Shown here: piece by piece, positions 1 to 5,139 of the stretch
Layout: every line of letters begins with the position of its first letter
Numbering within the stretch: position 1 is the stretch's first letter
From: Bryobacteraceae bacterium
GTDB taxonomy: Bacteria; Acidobacteriota; Terriglobia; Bryobacterales; Bryobacteraceae
Length of the DNA stretch: 5,139 nucleotides
NCBI GenBank assembly: GCA_030044325.1
Contig: JASHWA010000051.1
Coordinates: forward strand, 1 to 5,139
Reading direction: 5' to 3'
Made by a program: the position numbers and the translations under genes
Notes under the pieces: model-generated
Told to the model about the DNA's origin: nothing
Seen by the model: only the letters and a program-made list of their open reading frames with translations
The model's database searches: none

Positions 1-181
1 CTGCCTTCTTGAGTATAGCGTTCAGCGTTCCCGGCGCGAGTTCTTTCCCTTCCGTTCCCGGGACCGTAACGACGTACGGCCGTTCTGGATGTTTGAAGTG
101 TCGATGGCTGCCTTTGCAGCGCATCTCGGTCCATCCGTTCCTCTCAAGCAGGCGGATCACCTCGCGGACCTTCATGGGCAT
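1..181 (-). CDS. hicA: HicA family mRNA interferase toxin (3' end cut by window edge)
   Basis: Reading from the ATG at 181 gives MPMKVREVIRLLERNGW, followed by a KGSHRHFKHP segment, VTVPG, and ELAPGTLNAILKKA at the edge. This is the HicA fold: a small double-stranded RNA-binding-like domain with the catalytic histidine in the G-S-H segment (His26 from this start). HicA toxins of type II hicAB modules cleave mRNA without needing the ribosome and are held in check by HicB. About 60 codons are visible and the family is about 60-80 residues, so only a few residues and the stop are missing. Two in-frame ATGs exist, at 181 and 175. I prefer 181 because a weak purine run (GAGA) lies about 7 bases upstream; 175 (MKVREV) matches many homologues equally well. 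The gene starts 19 bases after the stop of the upstream gene, so co-transcription is likely. A HicB partner would have to lie left of the window. Family confidence is high; activity is not shown. Confidence 0.9.
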   Translation of the reverse strand, partial: MPMKVREVIRLLERNGWTEMRCKGSHRHFKHPERPYVVTVPGTEGKELAPGTLNAILKKA

Positions 182-200
182 CGGCTGATCTCGTAAACGG

Positions 201-902
201 CTAAGGGCTGGCGCTGTCGGTCTTGCTGGCGAGCTCAAGGAGCCGCATCAGCAAGCTGGCGAGCGCGAGATACTCATAGGCCCGCATCCGGTCGTCGAAA
301 ATGTCGTTACTATGCGCCTTCGAGTTGCGGAGCCCAACGATGCCTTTGAAGAGGAACATCATTCCTTTCTGCTCGTTCTTGTCCGACTCCGTGGCGAGGC
401 CGTTGAACCGCAGCCCCGGCGTCCTACTATCGCACCCAAAGGCGTGATTCATCAGGACGTCGCCGTCGAGATCCACCCGCCCAGACCGACGCTTCACCTC
501 GTCAATCACTCGTATATAGGCGTCGAGCGCGGCGTTCCGGTAATGGCCGTCGCGAAAAAGTTTCCCGCTCACCCTCTCGATTTCGCGGTGAAATTGATGA
601 GTGGCGTCAGCGGTCTGGGCGGGGACGAAAGGCTCCGCTCGGTGAACTGTGCCTTGCGGGACCAGACCGAGCCCCCGGCAAACCTGGCAGGTGTCGTGTG
701 GATCAAGCAGGTAGTACCCTCTTCCACTGCACGGGCTGCACTTACGATAGTCAGACTCTGCGCCGGGGAACTCTATTAAGCATCTGCCAAGGCAGACCTT
801 GCAGGTGTCCTTCGGATCGAGCGGGTAATACCCACGACCTCCGCATGGTCCACATGGTTTGGCGAAAGAACCCGGGACAATGACGCGGGCGAGTACCCCC
901 AC
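201..902 (-). CDS. DnaJ-like cysteine module fused to Ymh/TIGR02391-type (HEPN-like) domain
   Basis: This 233-residue protein has two parts. Residues 17-79 carry four CxxC pairs (C17/C20, C34/C37, C55/C58, C72/C75), most followed by GxG as in the DnaJ zinc domain, arranged as two similar halves sharing GRGYY, LDP and DTC. They probably bind two zinc ions; no J domain is present. Residues about 101-225 resemble the Ymh/TIGR02391 family: LFRDGHYRNAALDAY (115-129), VLMNHAF (149-155), a QKGMMFLFKG segment (178-187) and RNSKAH (192-197). The last fits the R-x4-H motif of HEPN ribonucleases, so RNA cleavage or binding is a plausible inference, not a demonstrated role. No signal peptide or membrane segment is seen, so it is probably cytosolic. 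I chose GTG at 902 because GGAGG lies 10 bases upstream and the start overlaps the pdp stop as TAGTG. The reading frame stays open back to an ATG at 1025, but that part lies inside pdp and has no recognisable domain. hicA follows after 19 bases. GC is lower than in pdp. Confidence 0.82.
   Translation of the reverse strand: MGVLARVIVPGSFAKPCGPCGGRGYYPLDPKDTCKVCLGRCLIEFPGAESDYRKCSPCSGRGYYLLDPHDTCQVCRGLGLVPQGTVHRAEPFVPAQTADATHQFHREIERVSGKLFRDGHYRNAALDAYIRVIDEVKRRSGRVDLDGDVLMNHAFGCDSRTPGLRFNGLATESDKNEQKGMMFLFKGIVGLRNSKAHSNDIFDDRMRAYEYLALASLLMRLLELASKTDSASP
672..854 (-). repeat. Tandem duplication of a 23-codon cysteine module
   Basis: Two copies of a 69-base coding module lie at 786-854 (residues 17-39) and 672-740 (residues 55-77). 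At the protein level they share C-x-P-C, G-R-G-Y-Y, L-D-P, D-T-C and V-C-x-G in identical spacing. At the DNA level they agree clearly around GACACCTGC but differ at many synonymous positions. This indicates an old internal duplication kept for protein structure, not a recent DNA repeat. The 15-codon linker between them (residues 40-54) is unrelated to either copy. Confidence 0.75.
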
Positions 903-2206
903 TACCCCACGACCTCCAAAATCAACTCCCGCTCCTCCGGCGCCGTGCCGGAAATCCGGAACGCGTCTTCCACCAGTTGCGCCGCTTCTTCCACGTGCTC
1001 CTCGCTCGTGTAGTAAAGACGGCACAGCACGCCGCCCGCGTCCACTTTCTGGCCGACCTTCACTTCGAGGATCACGCCCACCGCGGGGTCGATGGTGTCT
1101 TCCTTGGTATCGCGACCCGCGCCGATCATCGCCGACGCCTGCCCGATGTACTCGGCGTCGATCGCGCTCACATAGCCCGCTCGGGGCGACGCGATTTCGC
1201 GCGCGCCGGTCGCGTTCGGCAGCAGCTCGAACCGGTCGAGCACCTGCGGATTGCCGCCCTGCGCCGCGATCACTTCCTTCAGCTTCCGGTAGCCGGATCC
1301 GTCGAGCAGCTTGCGCTGCGCCACCTCCCGCGCGTCTTCAAGCGTAGTGGTGATCTTGCCGAGGTAAATCATCCGCGCCGCAAGCTCCAGCGACAGCCGC
1401 GTCAGATCCGTCGGGCCGACGTTTTGCAGCGTCTGCGAAACTTCCATCACTTCGAGCGCATTGCCGATGGCGAACCCCAGCGGCTGGTTCATGTCCGTAA
1501 TCAGCGCCTGGACCCGCTTATCCACCCGCCGCCCGATGCCGACCATCATCTGCGCCAGCCTGCGCGCATCCACCTGCCGCTTCATGAACGCGCCCGATCC
1601 CACCTTCACGTCCAGCACCAGCGCATCCACGCCCTCGCCCAATTTTTTCGACATGATCGAGGACGCGATCAGCGGAATCGATTCCACCGTCGCGGTCGAG
1701 TCGCGCAGCGCGTACAGTTTTCCGTCCGCCGGCGCGATCTGCGGGCTCTGGCCGACGAACGCCAGCTTGTGCTTCAAAAGCTGTTCGCGAAATTCGTCCA
1801 CGCTCAGATTGGTGCGAAATCCGGGAATGGATTCGAGTTTATCGAGCGTCCCGCCCGTATGGCCCAGCGCGCGGCCCGAGATCATCGGCACCACCACGCC
1901 CGCGGCCGCCGCGAGCGGCGCCGCTATCAGGCTGGTCTTATCTCCCACCCCGCCGGTCGAATGCTTGTCGACTTTAAGCCCCGGAAGCGAGGAAAGATCG
2001 ATGGTTTCACCCGAATGAACCATCCGGTCCGTCAGCGCGCTGACTTCCCGGTCCGTCATTCCCGAAAAAAAGACCGCCATCAGGAACGCGGATATTTGAT
2101 AATCGGGGATGGTGCCGCCGGTATAACCATCCACCAGATAGGAAATCTCCTCAGCGGACAGTTCTTCGCCGTCCCTTTTGCGATGAATCAAATCGACAGT
2201 TCGCAT
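902..2206 (-). CDS. pdp: Pyrimidine-nucleoside (thymidine) phosphorylase
   Basis: This 434-residue enzyme reversibly cleaves thymidine, deoxyuridine or uridine with phosphate to give the free base and (deoxy)ribose-1-phosphate, in cytosolic nucleoside salvage. Length matches the family (about 433-440). Domains in order are the helical N-terminal domain (about 1-65), the glycosyltransferase-3 alpha/beta domain (about 75-330) and the C-terminal PYNP domain (about 340-420). Visible motifs are KHSTGGVGDK (81-90, phosphate binding), SGRALGHTGGTLDKLE (110-125, the family signature), LYALRD (164-169), SSIMSKK (182-188) and DVKVGSGAF (199-207). His82, Arg168, Ser183 and Lys187 correspond to the catalytic/base-binding His, Arg, Ser and Lys of E. 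coli DeoA, so the enzyme should be active. SSIMSKK and the N-terminus look more like Bacillus Pdp than E. coli DeoA; deoA is an acceptable alternative name. The ATG at 2206 begins MRTVDLIHRKRDG, the usual family start, but has no strong Shine-Dalgarno. The stop overlaps the next gene by one base. Confidence 0.97.
   Translation of the reverse strand: MRTVDLIHRKRDGEELSAEEISYLVDGYTGGTIPDYQISAFLMAVFFSGMTDREVSALTDRMVHSGETIDLSSLPGLKVDKHSTGGVGDKTSLIAAPLAAAAGVVVPMISGRALGHTGGTLDKLESIPGFRTNLSVDEFREQLLKHKLAFVGQSPQIAPADGKLYALRDSTATVESIPLIASSIMSKKLGEGVDALVLDVKVGSGAFMKRQVDARRLAQMMVGIGRRVDKRVQALITDMNQPLGFAIGNALEVMEVSQTLQNVGPTDLTRLSLELAARMIYLGKITTTLEDAREVAQRKLLDGSGYRKLKEVIAAQGGNPQVLDRFELLPNATGAREIASPRAGYVSAIDAEYIGQASAMIGAGRDTKEDTIDPAVGVILEVKVGQKVDAGGVLCRLYYTSEEHVEEAAQLVEDAFRISGTAPEERELILEVVG
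913..917 (-). promoter_or_regulatory. Ribosome binding site inside the 3' end of pdp
   Basis: GGAGG on the minus strand lies 10 bases upstream of the GTG at 902, within the last codons of pdp (Leu-Glu-Val). It is the only strong Shine-Dalgarno match near this junction. With the TAGTG stop/start overlap it decides the start of the cysteine-module gene in favour of GTG at 902 over the ATG at 1025, and it suggests translational coupling to pdp. Confidence 0.6.
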
Positions 2207-2221
2207 TAAGAACTGAGGGTA

Positions 2222-2280
2222 GCATCTTATTTGATTGTAAGTAAAGCACTAACAGCGAAAGACAGTTCACACCATCGAAC
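2222..2280 (-). promoter_or_regulatory. AT-rich putative promoter region for pdp
   Basis: The 60 bases at 2221-2280 are about 38% GC by count, against about 65-70% in the flanking genes. On the minus strand they contain TACAAT (2234-2239; 5 of 6 match to a sigma-70 -10 box) and TAAGAT (2224-2229; 4 of 6), 18-28 bases upstream of the pdp ATG. No convincing -35 box is seen at 16-18 bases from either. If TACAAT is used, the 5' leader would be only about 20 bases, consistent with the lack of a clear Shine-Dalgarno. This promoter could drive pdp, the cysteine-module gene and hicA together. Confidence 0.35.
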
Positions 2281-2371
2281 CTTTGGCATTCGTGAAAGCG
2301 CATGTATCGCCCTGGCATCGCGACGCGAAGTGGACCGACTGAGATGGAGCGCTTGGCCTTCACGATGACTA

Positions 2372-2402
2372 CCGGACTTCGAAATCCGGGCCCGGAGCCG
2401 GA
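2372..2402. repeat. GC-rich palindrome cluster downstream of the permease gene
   Basis: A perfect 12-base palindrome, TCCGGGCCCGGA, lies at 2385-2396. It is flanked by further copies of one arm, CCGGA, at 2372-2376 and 2398-2402. The TCCGG at 2385-2389 can pair with either flanking CCGGA, each giving a 5-base-pair stem with an 8-base loop, so two mutually exclusive hairpins are possible. It begins 23 bases after the permease stop and has no following T-run. It may act as an mRNA 3'-end structure or as a protein-binding site. The rest of the 218-base gap, 2281-2371 and 2403-2424, shows nothing recognisable. Confidence 0.4.
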
Positions 2403-2424
2403 CGGAGCGCAGGCCTATGTCAAC

Positions 2425-4809
2425 TCAATCGCGGCGCAGCGCGTCAACCGGGTCAACGCGAGTAGCCCGGCGCGCGGGAATCAGCATCGCGATCGCCGCC
2501 GCTGCGGTCAGGCTCGCAGCGACAGCCGTGAAGATCGGGGGGTCCGTCGGGGTAACGTGATACAGCAACGTCGCCAGCAGGCGAGTCAACATCCAGGCGC
2601 CGGCGATTCCTATCCCCAGTCCGAAGATAACCGGAATCGATCCCTGACGAACCACGAGGGCGAGTATGTCGCGGGCGTGGGCGCCCAGTGCGATGCGAAT
2701 CCCGAACTCGTTCCGGCGCTGATCGGCAAGATAGGCGAGCACGGCGTAGATCCCCACCAGCGCCAACAGCGCCGCCAATATTGCGAACGCGGACATCAGC
2801 CAGACCGCGAAGCGCTGGCGCGCCACCGAATGAGACAAAATCTCGTCGACGCTGTCGACATGCGCGGGCAGGTCCGGGTCGAGCGCGGCAATCTCATGCC
2901 GGATCGCGCTTGAGAGCGTCATGGGGTCCTGCTGCGTACTTAGCAACACCGAAACGGGAGGCCAAATCCACTGCGGCCCGGCATAATAAATTCGCGGGGG
3001 CGATGGAGCTGCGGGAGGATCCGATTTGATCGCGGCCGCCACTCCCACCACCGGAAAGGTCGCCTGGGTCTGGGGGAGGGTGACGTGGCGGCCGATGGGG
3101 TCCACGCCCGGGAAAAATGTTCGTGCCACATTTTCATCGATTACCGCGGCTCCGGAGGCTTCCTCCGATAACAGGAAATCGCGTCCGCGCAAAATGGGAA
3201 TGCCCATAGTCCGGAAAACATCGGTGGATGCGTGCGTCTGCCACACCACTTCGCCGGGAGGTTCCGGAATGCCCGGAATCTGGATTGCGCCGCCGTGGCC
3301 TTCGCGATACGGCAGCACATCCACGACAGCGGCGGAAACGACGCCGGGAATCGCGCGCGCCCGTTCGACGATGGCGCGCGCGAAAACGAGTCGTTGCGGT
3401 TCCTGATACTGCGCCGGAGGCAGCGCCAGCGTCGCGCACAGCACGTTCTCGCGGCGGAATCCCGGATTTTCGTGGGCCAGGTTGGCGAAGCTGCGCGCCA
3501 GGAGCGCGGTGGCGATCAGGAGGATCACCGAAGTGGCCATCTCAAACGCCACCAGCGCCTGGCGGAGTACGCGACGGCTCGCGGTCGATCCGCGCGAGCC
3601 TTCCTTGAGGGATTCGGCCAGATCGGCCTGCGAAATGGCCAGCGCAGGAGCGAGTCCGAATAAGACGCTGCTGGCGATCGAGAGGGCGACCGAGAACAGC
3701 AGCACCCATGGATTCATGGCCGGCTGCGTGCCTCGAATCAATTCTTCAGGACCGTAAATCGCGAACAGTCGCAGCGCGCCTGCCGCGATTGCGGTGCCGA
3801 GCGCGCCGGCGGTCAATGCCAACAGCAAGCTTTCGGTCAAAAGCAAACGGATGATGCGGCTTCGCCCCGCGCCGAGCGCCGTGCGAATGCTGATCTCACG
3901 ACGCCGCATCACACCGCGAGCGAGCAGAAGGTTGGCAACGTTGGCACAGGCGATTAACATCAACGCGCCCACGGCCGCAAGCAGGACCAGCAGCGGGGTT
4001 CGAAGATCGCCTTCCTGCTTGCGCGCCAGCGGCGACAGGGGGATCGCGAAGTTTCGGTCGAGCGAAGCCTGATTGGGATAACGCTCGACGATCTGCCGTG
4101 CGATCGCGTCAAACTCATCGCCGGCGCGCTTGATCGGAACATCCGGCTTGAGCCGCCCGATCACCTCGACATAATGAGGACCGCGCGTGTTGGGCGCAAT
4201 TTCTTCCGGCCTGAAAGCCAGCGGTCTCCACACATCGGCTTTCGCGCGGTACACCGAAGTGGTGCGCACGATTCCGATGACGCGATGCGGCACGCGATCG
4301 ACTTGAATGGTCCTGCCGAGAATGGCCGGGTCGGCGCCGAAGCGGCGAATCCACAGCGCTTCAGAGAGAATCGCCACGCGATCCTGACCCGGCTGCTCTT
4401 GGGCGGTAGTGAAGAGAGAACCCAGAACCGGAACAACGCCCAGCATCGGAAACAGGCTGGCGCTCACGCGGGCGCCGTCGGCATACTCGGGCGAGCCGCC
4501 GCCGGTGAGTGTGACGTCGTTATTGACGATCGCGGCGATGGCGGAAAAGACATCGGCGCGGCGGCGAAATTCCGCGAAATCCTCAGGCGAAGGAGCAATC
4601 TGGCGAAGGTTGTGCGCGGGAAGATTCTCCTCCACAACAACCAGCTGCTCCGGATGCGGATACGGCAGCGGGTGCAACAAGACGGCGTCCGTCGCGGAGA
4701 AAATCGCGAGGTTCGCGCCGATCGCAAGCGCGACGGTAAGGATCGCAACCACGGTGAATCCAGGAGCCTTGAGAAGCTGGCGAACCGCGAACTGCGCATC
4801 CTGAAGCAC
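2425..4809 (-). CDS. ADOP family duplicated ABC-type permease (MacB/FtsX-like)
   Basis: This 794-residue inner-membrane protein has two MacB-type halves in one chain. The first has a membrane segment at about 17-40, a periplasmic MacB_PCD-like domain (about 45-245) and an FtsX domain with segments at about 271-298, 319-345 and 367-390. The second has a membrane segment at about 415-440, a second periplasmic domain (about 445-660), and segments at about 666-694, 722-745 and 758-778. Duplication shows in the paired cytoplasmic motifs EISIRTALGAG (305-315) and EFGIRIALGAH (701-711). The opening QFAVRQLLKAPGF and closing ARRATRVDPVDALRRD are characteristic of acidobacterial duplicated orphan permeases (TIGR03434), which are about 800 residues long. 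Family members usually lack an adjacent ATPase gene, and none is seen here. Substrate is unknown; by analogy with MacB a mechanotransmission or export role is possible. The start is GTG at 4809: an in-frame TGA lies eight codons upstream with no ATG between. No strong Shine-Dalgarno is present. Confidence 0.93.
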   Translation of the reverse strand: MLQDAQFAVRQLLKAPGFTVVAILTVALAIGANLAIFSATDAVLLHPLPYPHPEQLVVVEENLPAHNLRQIAPSPEDFAEFRRRADVFSAIAAIVNNDVTLTGGGSPEYADGARVSASLFPMLGVVPVLGSLFTTAQEQPGQDRVAILSEALWIRRFGADPAILGRTIQVDRVPHRVIGIVRTTSVYRAKADVWRPLAFRPEEIAPNTRGPHYVEVIGRLKPDVPIKRAGDEFDAIARQIVERYPNQASLDRNFAIPLSPLARKQEGDLRTPLLVLLAAVGALMLIACANVANLLLARGVMRRREISIRTALGAGRSRIIRLLLTESLLLALTAGALGTAIAAGALRLFAIYGPEELIRGTQPAMNPWVLLFSVALSIASSVLFGLAPALAISQADLAESLKEGSRGSTASRRVLRQALVAFEMATSVILLIATALLARSFANLAHENPGFRRENVLCATLALPPAQYQEPQRLVFARAIVERARAIPGVVSAAVVDVLPYREGHGGAIQIPGIPEPPGEVVWQTHASTDVFRTMGIPILRGRDFLLSEEASGAAVIDENVARTFFPGVDPIGRHVTLPQTQATFPVVGVAAAIKSDPPAAPSPPRIYYAGPQWIWPPVSVLLSTQQDPMTLSSAIRHEIAALDPDLPAHVDSVDEILSHSVARQRFAVWLMSAFAILAALLALVGIYAVLAYLADQRRNEFGIRIALGAHARDILALVVRQGSIPVIFGLGIGIAGAWMLTRLLATLLYHVTPTDPPIFTAVAASLTAAAAIAMLIPARRATRVDPVDALRRD

Positions 4810-4844
4810 GAGTATCTTAGACGCAGTATGTCACGCTTTCCGGT

Positions 4845-4901
4845 CGCGCCGATAACGATCATGCCGCGCCGATAATGCGCGTAAAGGCGTTTTTCGCGTA
4901 A
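4845..4901. promoter_or_regulatory. Direct-repeat cluster between divergent permease and dehydrogenase genes
   Basis: CGCGCCGATAA occurs exactly twice, at 4845-4855 and 4865-4875, with starts 20 bases apart, about two helical turns. Next to it CGCGTAA occurs at 4878-4884 and 4895-4901. The cluster lies 36-92 bases upstream of the permease GTG, where a transcription factor binding in tandem on one DNA face would act. No recognised operator family is claimed. A TTGACA on the minus strand at 4920-4925 is a perfect -35 match facing the permease, but the sequence 16-18 bases further on (around 4897-4902) is a poor -10, so no promoter is called. Confidence 0.4.
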
Positions 4902-4924
4902 CGTGGGCCTCCTTGGGACTGTCA

Positions 4925-4939
4925 ATCTTCAAGAAAGAT
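4925..4939. promoter_or_regulatory. Short inverted repeat upstream of the dehydrogenase gene
   Basis: ATCTT and AAGAT flank a 5-base centre, giving a 15-base dyad that ends 38 bases before the dehydrogenase ATG. The position suits an operator for that gene, and one arm touches the TTGACA box on the other strand. Five-base arms can arise by chance, so this is only a candidate site. Confidence 0.25.
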
Positions 4940-4966
4940 GGTCGTCAGCGCAGGATATGAGCAGAC

Positions 4967-4972
4967 GGGAGG
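4967..4972 (+). promoter_or_regulatory. Ribosome binding site for the dehydrogenase gene
   Basis: GGGAGG lies 5 bases before the ATG at 4978. It decides the start, because the second in-frame ATG at 4993 (MRAVAI) would be 20 bases away from it. Confidence 0.8.
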
Positions 4973-4977
4973 TTCTT

Positions 4978-5139
4978 ATGAAAAATCAAACCATGCGAGC
5001 GGTAGCGATTGACGAATTTGGGGGGATCGACAAGATGAAGCCGCGGCAACTGCCGGTGCCGGAGGTGGCGGGCGATGAGATCCTGCTCCGGGTGGATACC
5101 GCAGGAGTTGGGGTGTGGGATCCCTTTGAGCGCGAGGGC
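4978..5139 (+). CDS. Medium-chain dehydrogenase/reductase, quinone-oxidoreductase type (5' part only)
   Basis: The first 54 codons read MKNQTMRAVAIDEFGG, a LPVPEVAGDEILLRV segment, then AGVGVWDPFEREG at the edge. This is the start of the GroES-like domain of the MDR superfamily: the MRAVxIxxFG strand, the P-x-P-x-x-x-x-D-E-I-L-L-R-V segment, and the A-G-V-x-x-x-D turn. Family members reduce or oxidise carbonyl, alcohol or quinone substrates with NAD(P)H in the cytosol. At the position where classical zinc alcohol dehydrogenases have a catalytic Cys (A-G-V-C) this protein has Gly (A-G-V-G), so it more likely belongs with the quinone-oxidoreductase/zinc-free branch. The cofactor-binding Rossmann part lies outside the window. 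The ATG at 4978 is chosen for its strong ribosome binding site. It is divergent from the permease gene and shares the 168-base intergenic region with it. Confidence 0.85.
   Translation, partial: MKNQTMRAVAIDEFGGIDKMKPRQLPVPEVAGDEILLRVDTAGVGVWDPFEREG

Noticed and set aside
312..779. 155-codon plus-strand open frame
   Set aside because: Antisense to the cysteine-module/HEPN-like gene, whose domains are recognisable; the plus-strand product resembles nothing and has no ribosome binding site evidence.
903..1025. N-terminal extension of the cysteine-module protein back to an ATG at 1025
   Set aside because: It lies wholly within the pdp coding end, is rich in Gly/Arg as expected from an out-of-frame reading, and has no domain. 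GTG at 902 has a GGAGG and overlaps the pdp stop.
977..2209. 410-codon plus-strand open frame
   Set aside because: Antisense shadow of pdp; the product is dominated by Arg, His and Ala, typical of a reverse frame of GC-rich coding DNA.
2151..2363. 70-codon minus-strand open frame spanning the start of pdp
   Set aside because: Overlaps the pdp 5' end in another frame and crosses the promoter-like tract; no recognisable family.
2371..2389. TTCGAAA with flanking GC arms, resembling a tRNA T-arm
   Set aside because: The arms do not pair around a 7-base loop, and no acceptor, D or anticodon arms are found nearby on either strand.
2372..2402. Rho-independent terminator for the permease
   Set aside because: A stem is possible but no T-run follows on the minus strand.
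2302..2913. 203-codon plus-strand open frame
   Set aside because: Mostly antisense to the permease 3' end and rich in Arg/Gln/Gly; the part in the gap has no ribosome binding site or family match.
4464..4925. 153-codon minus-strand open frame overlapping the permease start
   Set aside because: It runs out of frame through the conserved permease N-terminus and is full of Arg and Ser; a shadow.
4897..4925. Sigma-70 promoter from the perfect TTGACA at 4920-4925 on the minus strand
   Set aside because: No hexamer at 16-18 bases spacing matches TATAAT at more than two or three positions; kept only as a remark under the intergenic repeats.

Overview
The window looks like chromosomal DNA of an acidobacterium, probably Solibacter/Bryobacter-like. 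The main evidence is a 794-residue permease with the architecture of the acidobacterial duplicated orphan permeases (ADOP; a MacB/FtsX-type permease with duplicated halves and no ATPase encoded beside it), a family greatly expanded in that phylum. The GC-rich coding sequence fits. The assignment is an inference from protein family, not from a marker gene.

Layout: four genes lie on the minus strand and one on the plus strand. Reading the minus strand from right to left there is the ADOP permease (4809 to 2425), a 218-base gap with an AT-rich promoter-like tract and a GC-rich palindrome, a pyrimidine-nucleoside phosphorylase (2206 to 902), a 233-residue protein joining a DnaJ-like four-motif cysteine module to a Ymh/TIGR02391-type C-terminal domain with an RNxxxH HEPN-like motif (902 to 201), and a HicA-type mRNA interferase cut by the left edge (181 to 1). 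At the right, after a 168-base intergenic region, the first 54 codons of a medium-chain dehydrogenase/reductase (quinone-oxidoreductase type) run rightward off the window, divergent from the permease.

How the genes relate: the phosphorylase is a housekeeping nucleoside-salvage enzyme. The cysteine-module/HEPN-like gene is joined to it by a TAGTG stop/start overlap, and hicA follows 19 bases later. The last two genes therefore look like a toxin or defence cassette attached to the 3' end of a metabolic gene and probably co-transcribed with it. Base composition falls at this junction (sampled 60-base blocks about 68-73% GC in the phosphorylase, about 50-63% in the two small genes), which fits later acquisition. 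A HicB antitoxin, if present, would be expected just beyond the left edge.

The point most worth following up is the cysteine-module/HEPN-like protein next to HicA. The second is the permease/dehydrogenase intergenic region, which holds 11-base direct repeats exactly 20 bases apart. No rRNA, tRNA, CRISPR array, insertion sequence or replication origin was seen. No stretch longer than 300 bases lacks a gene.
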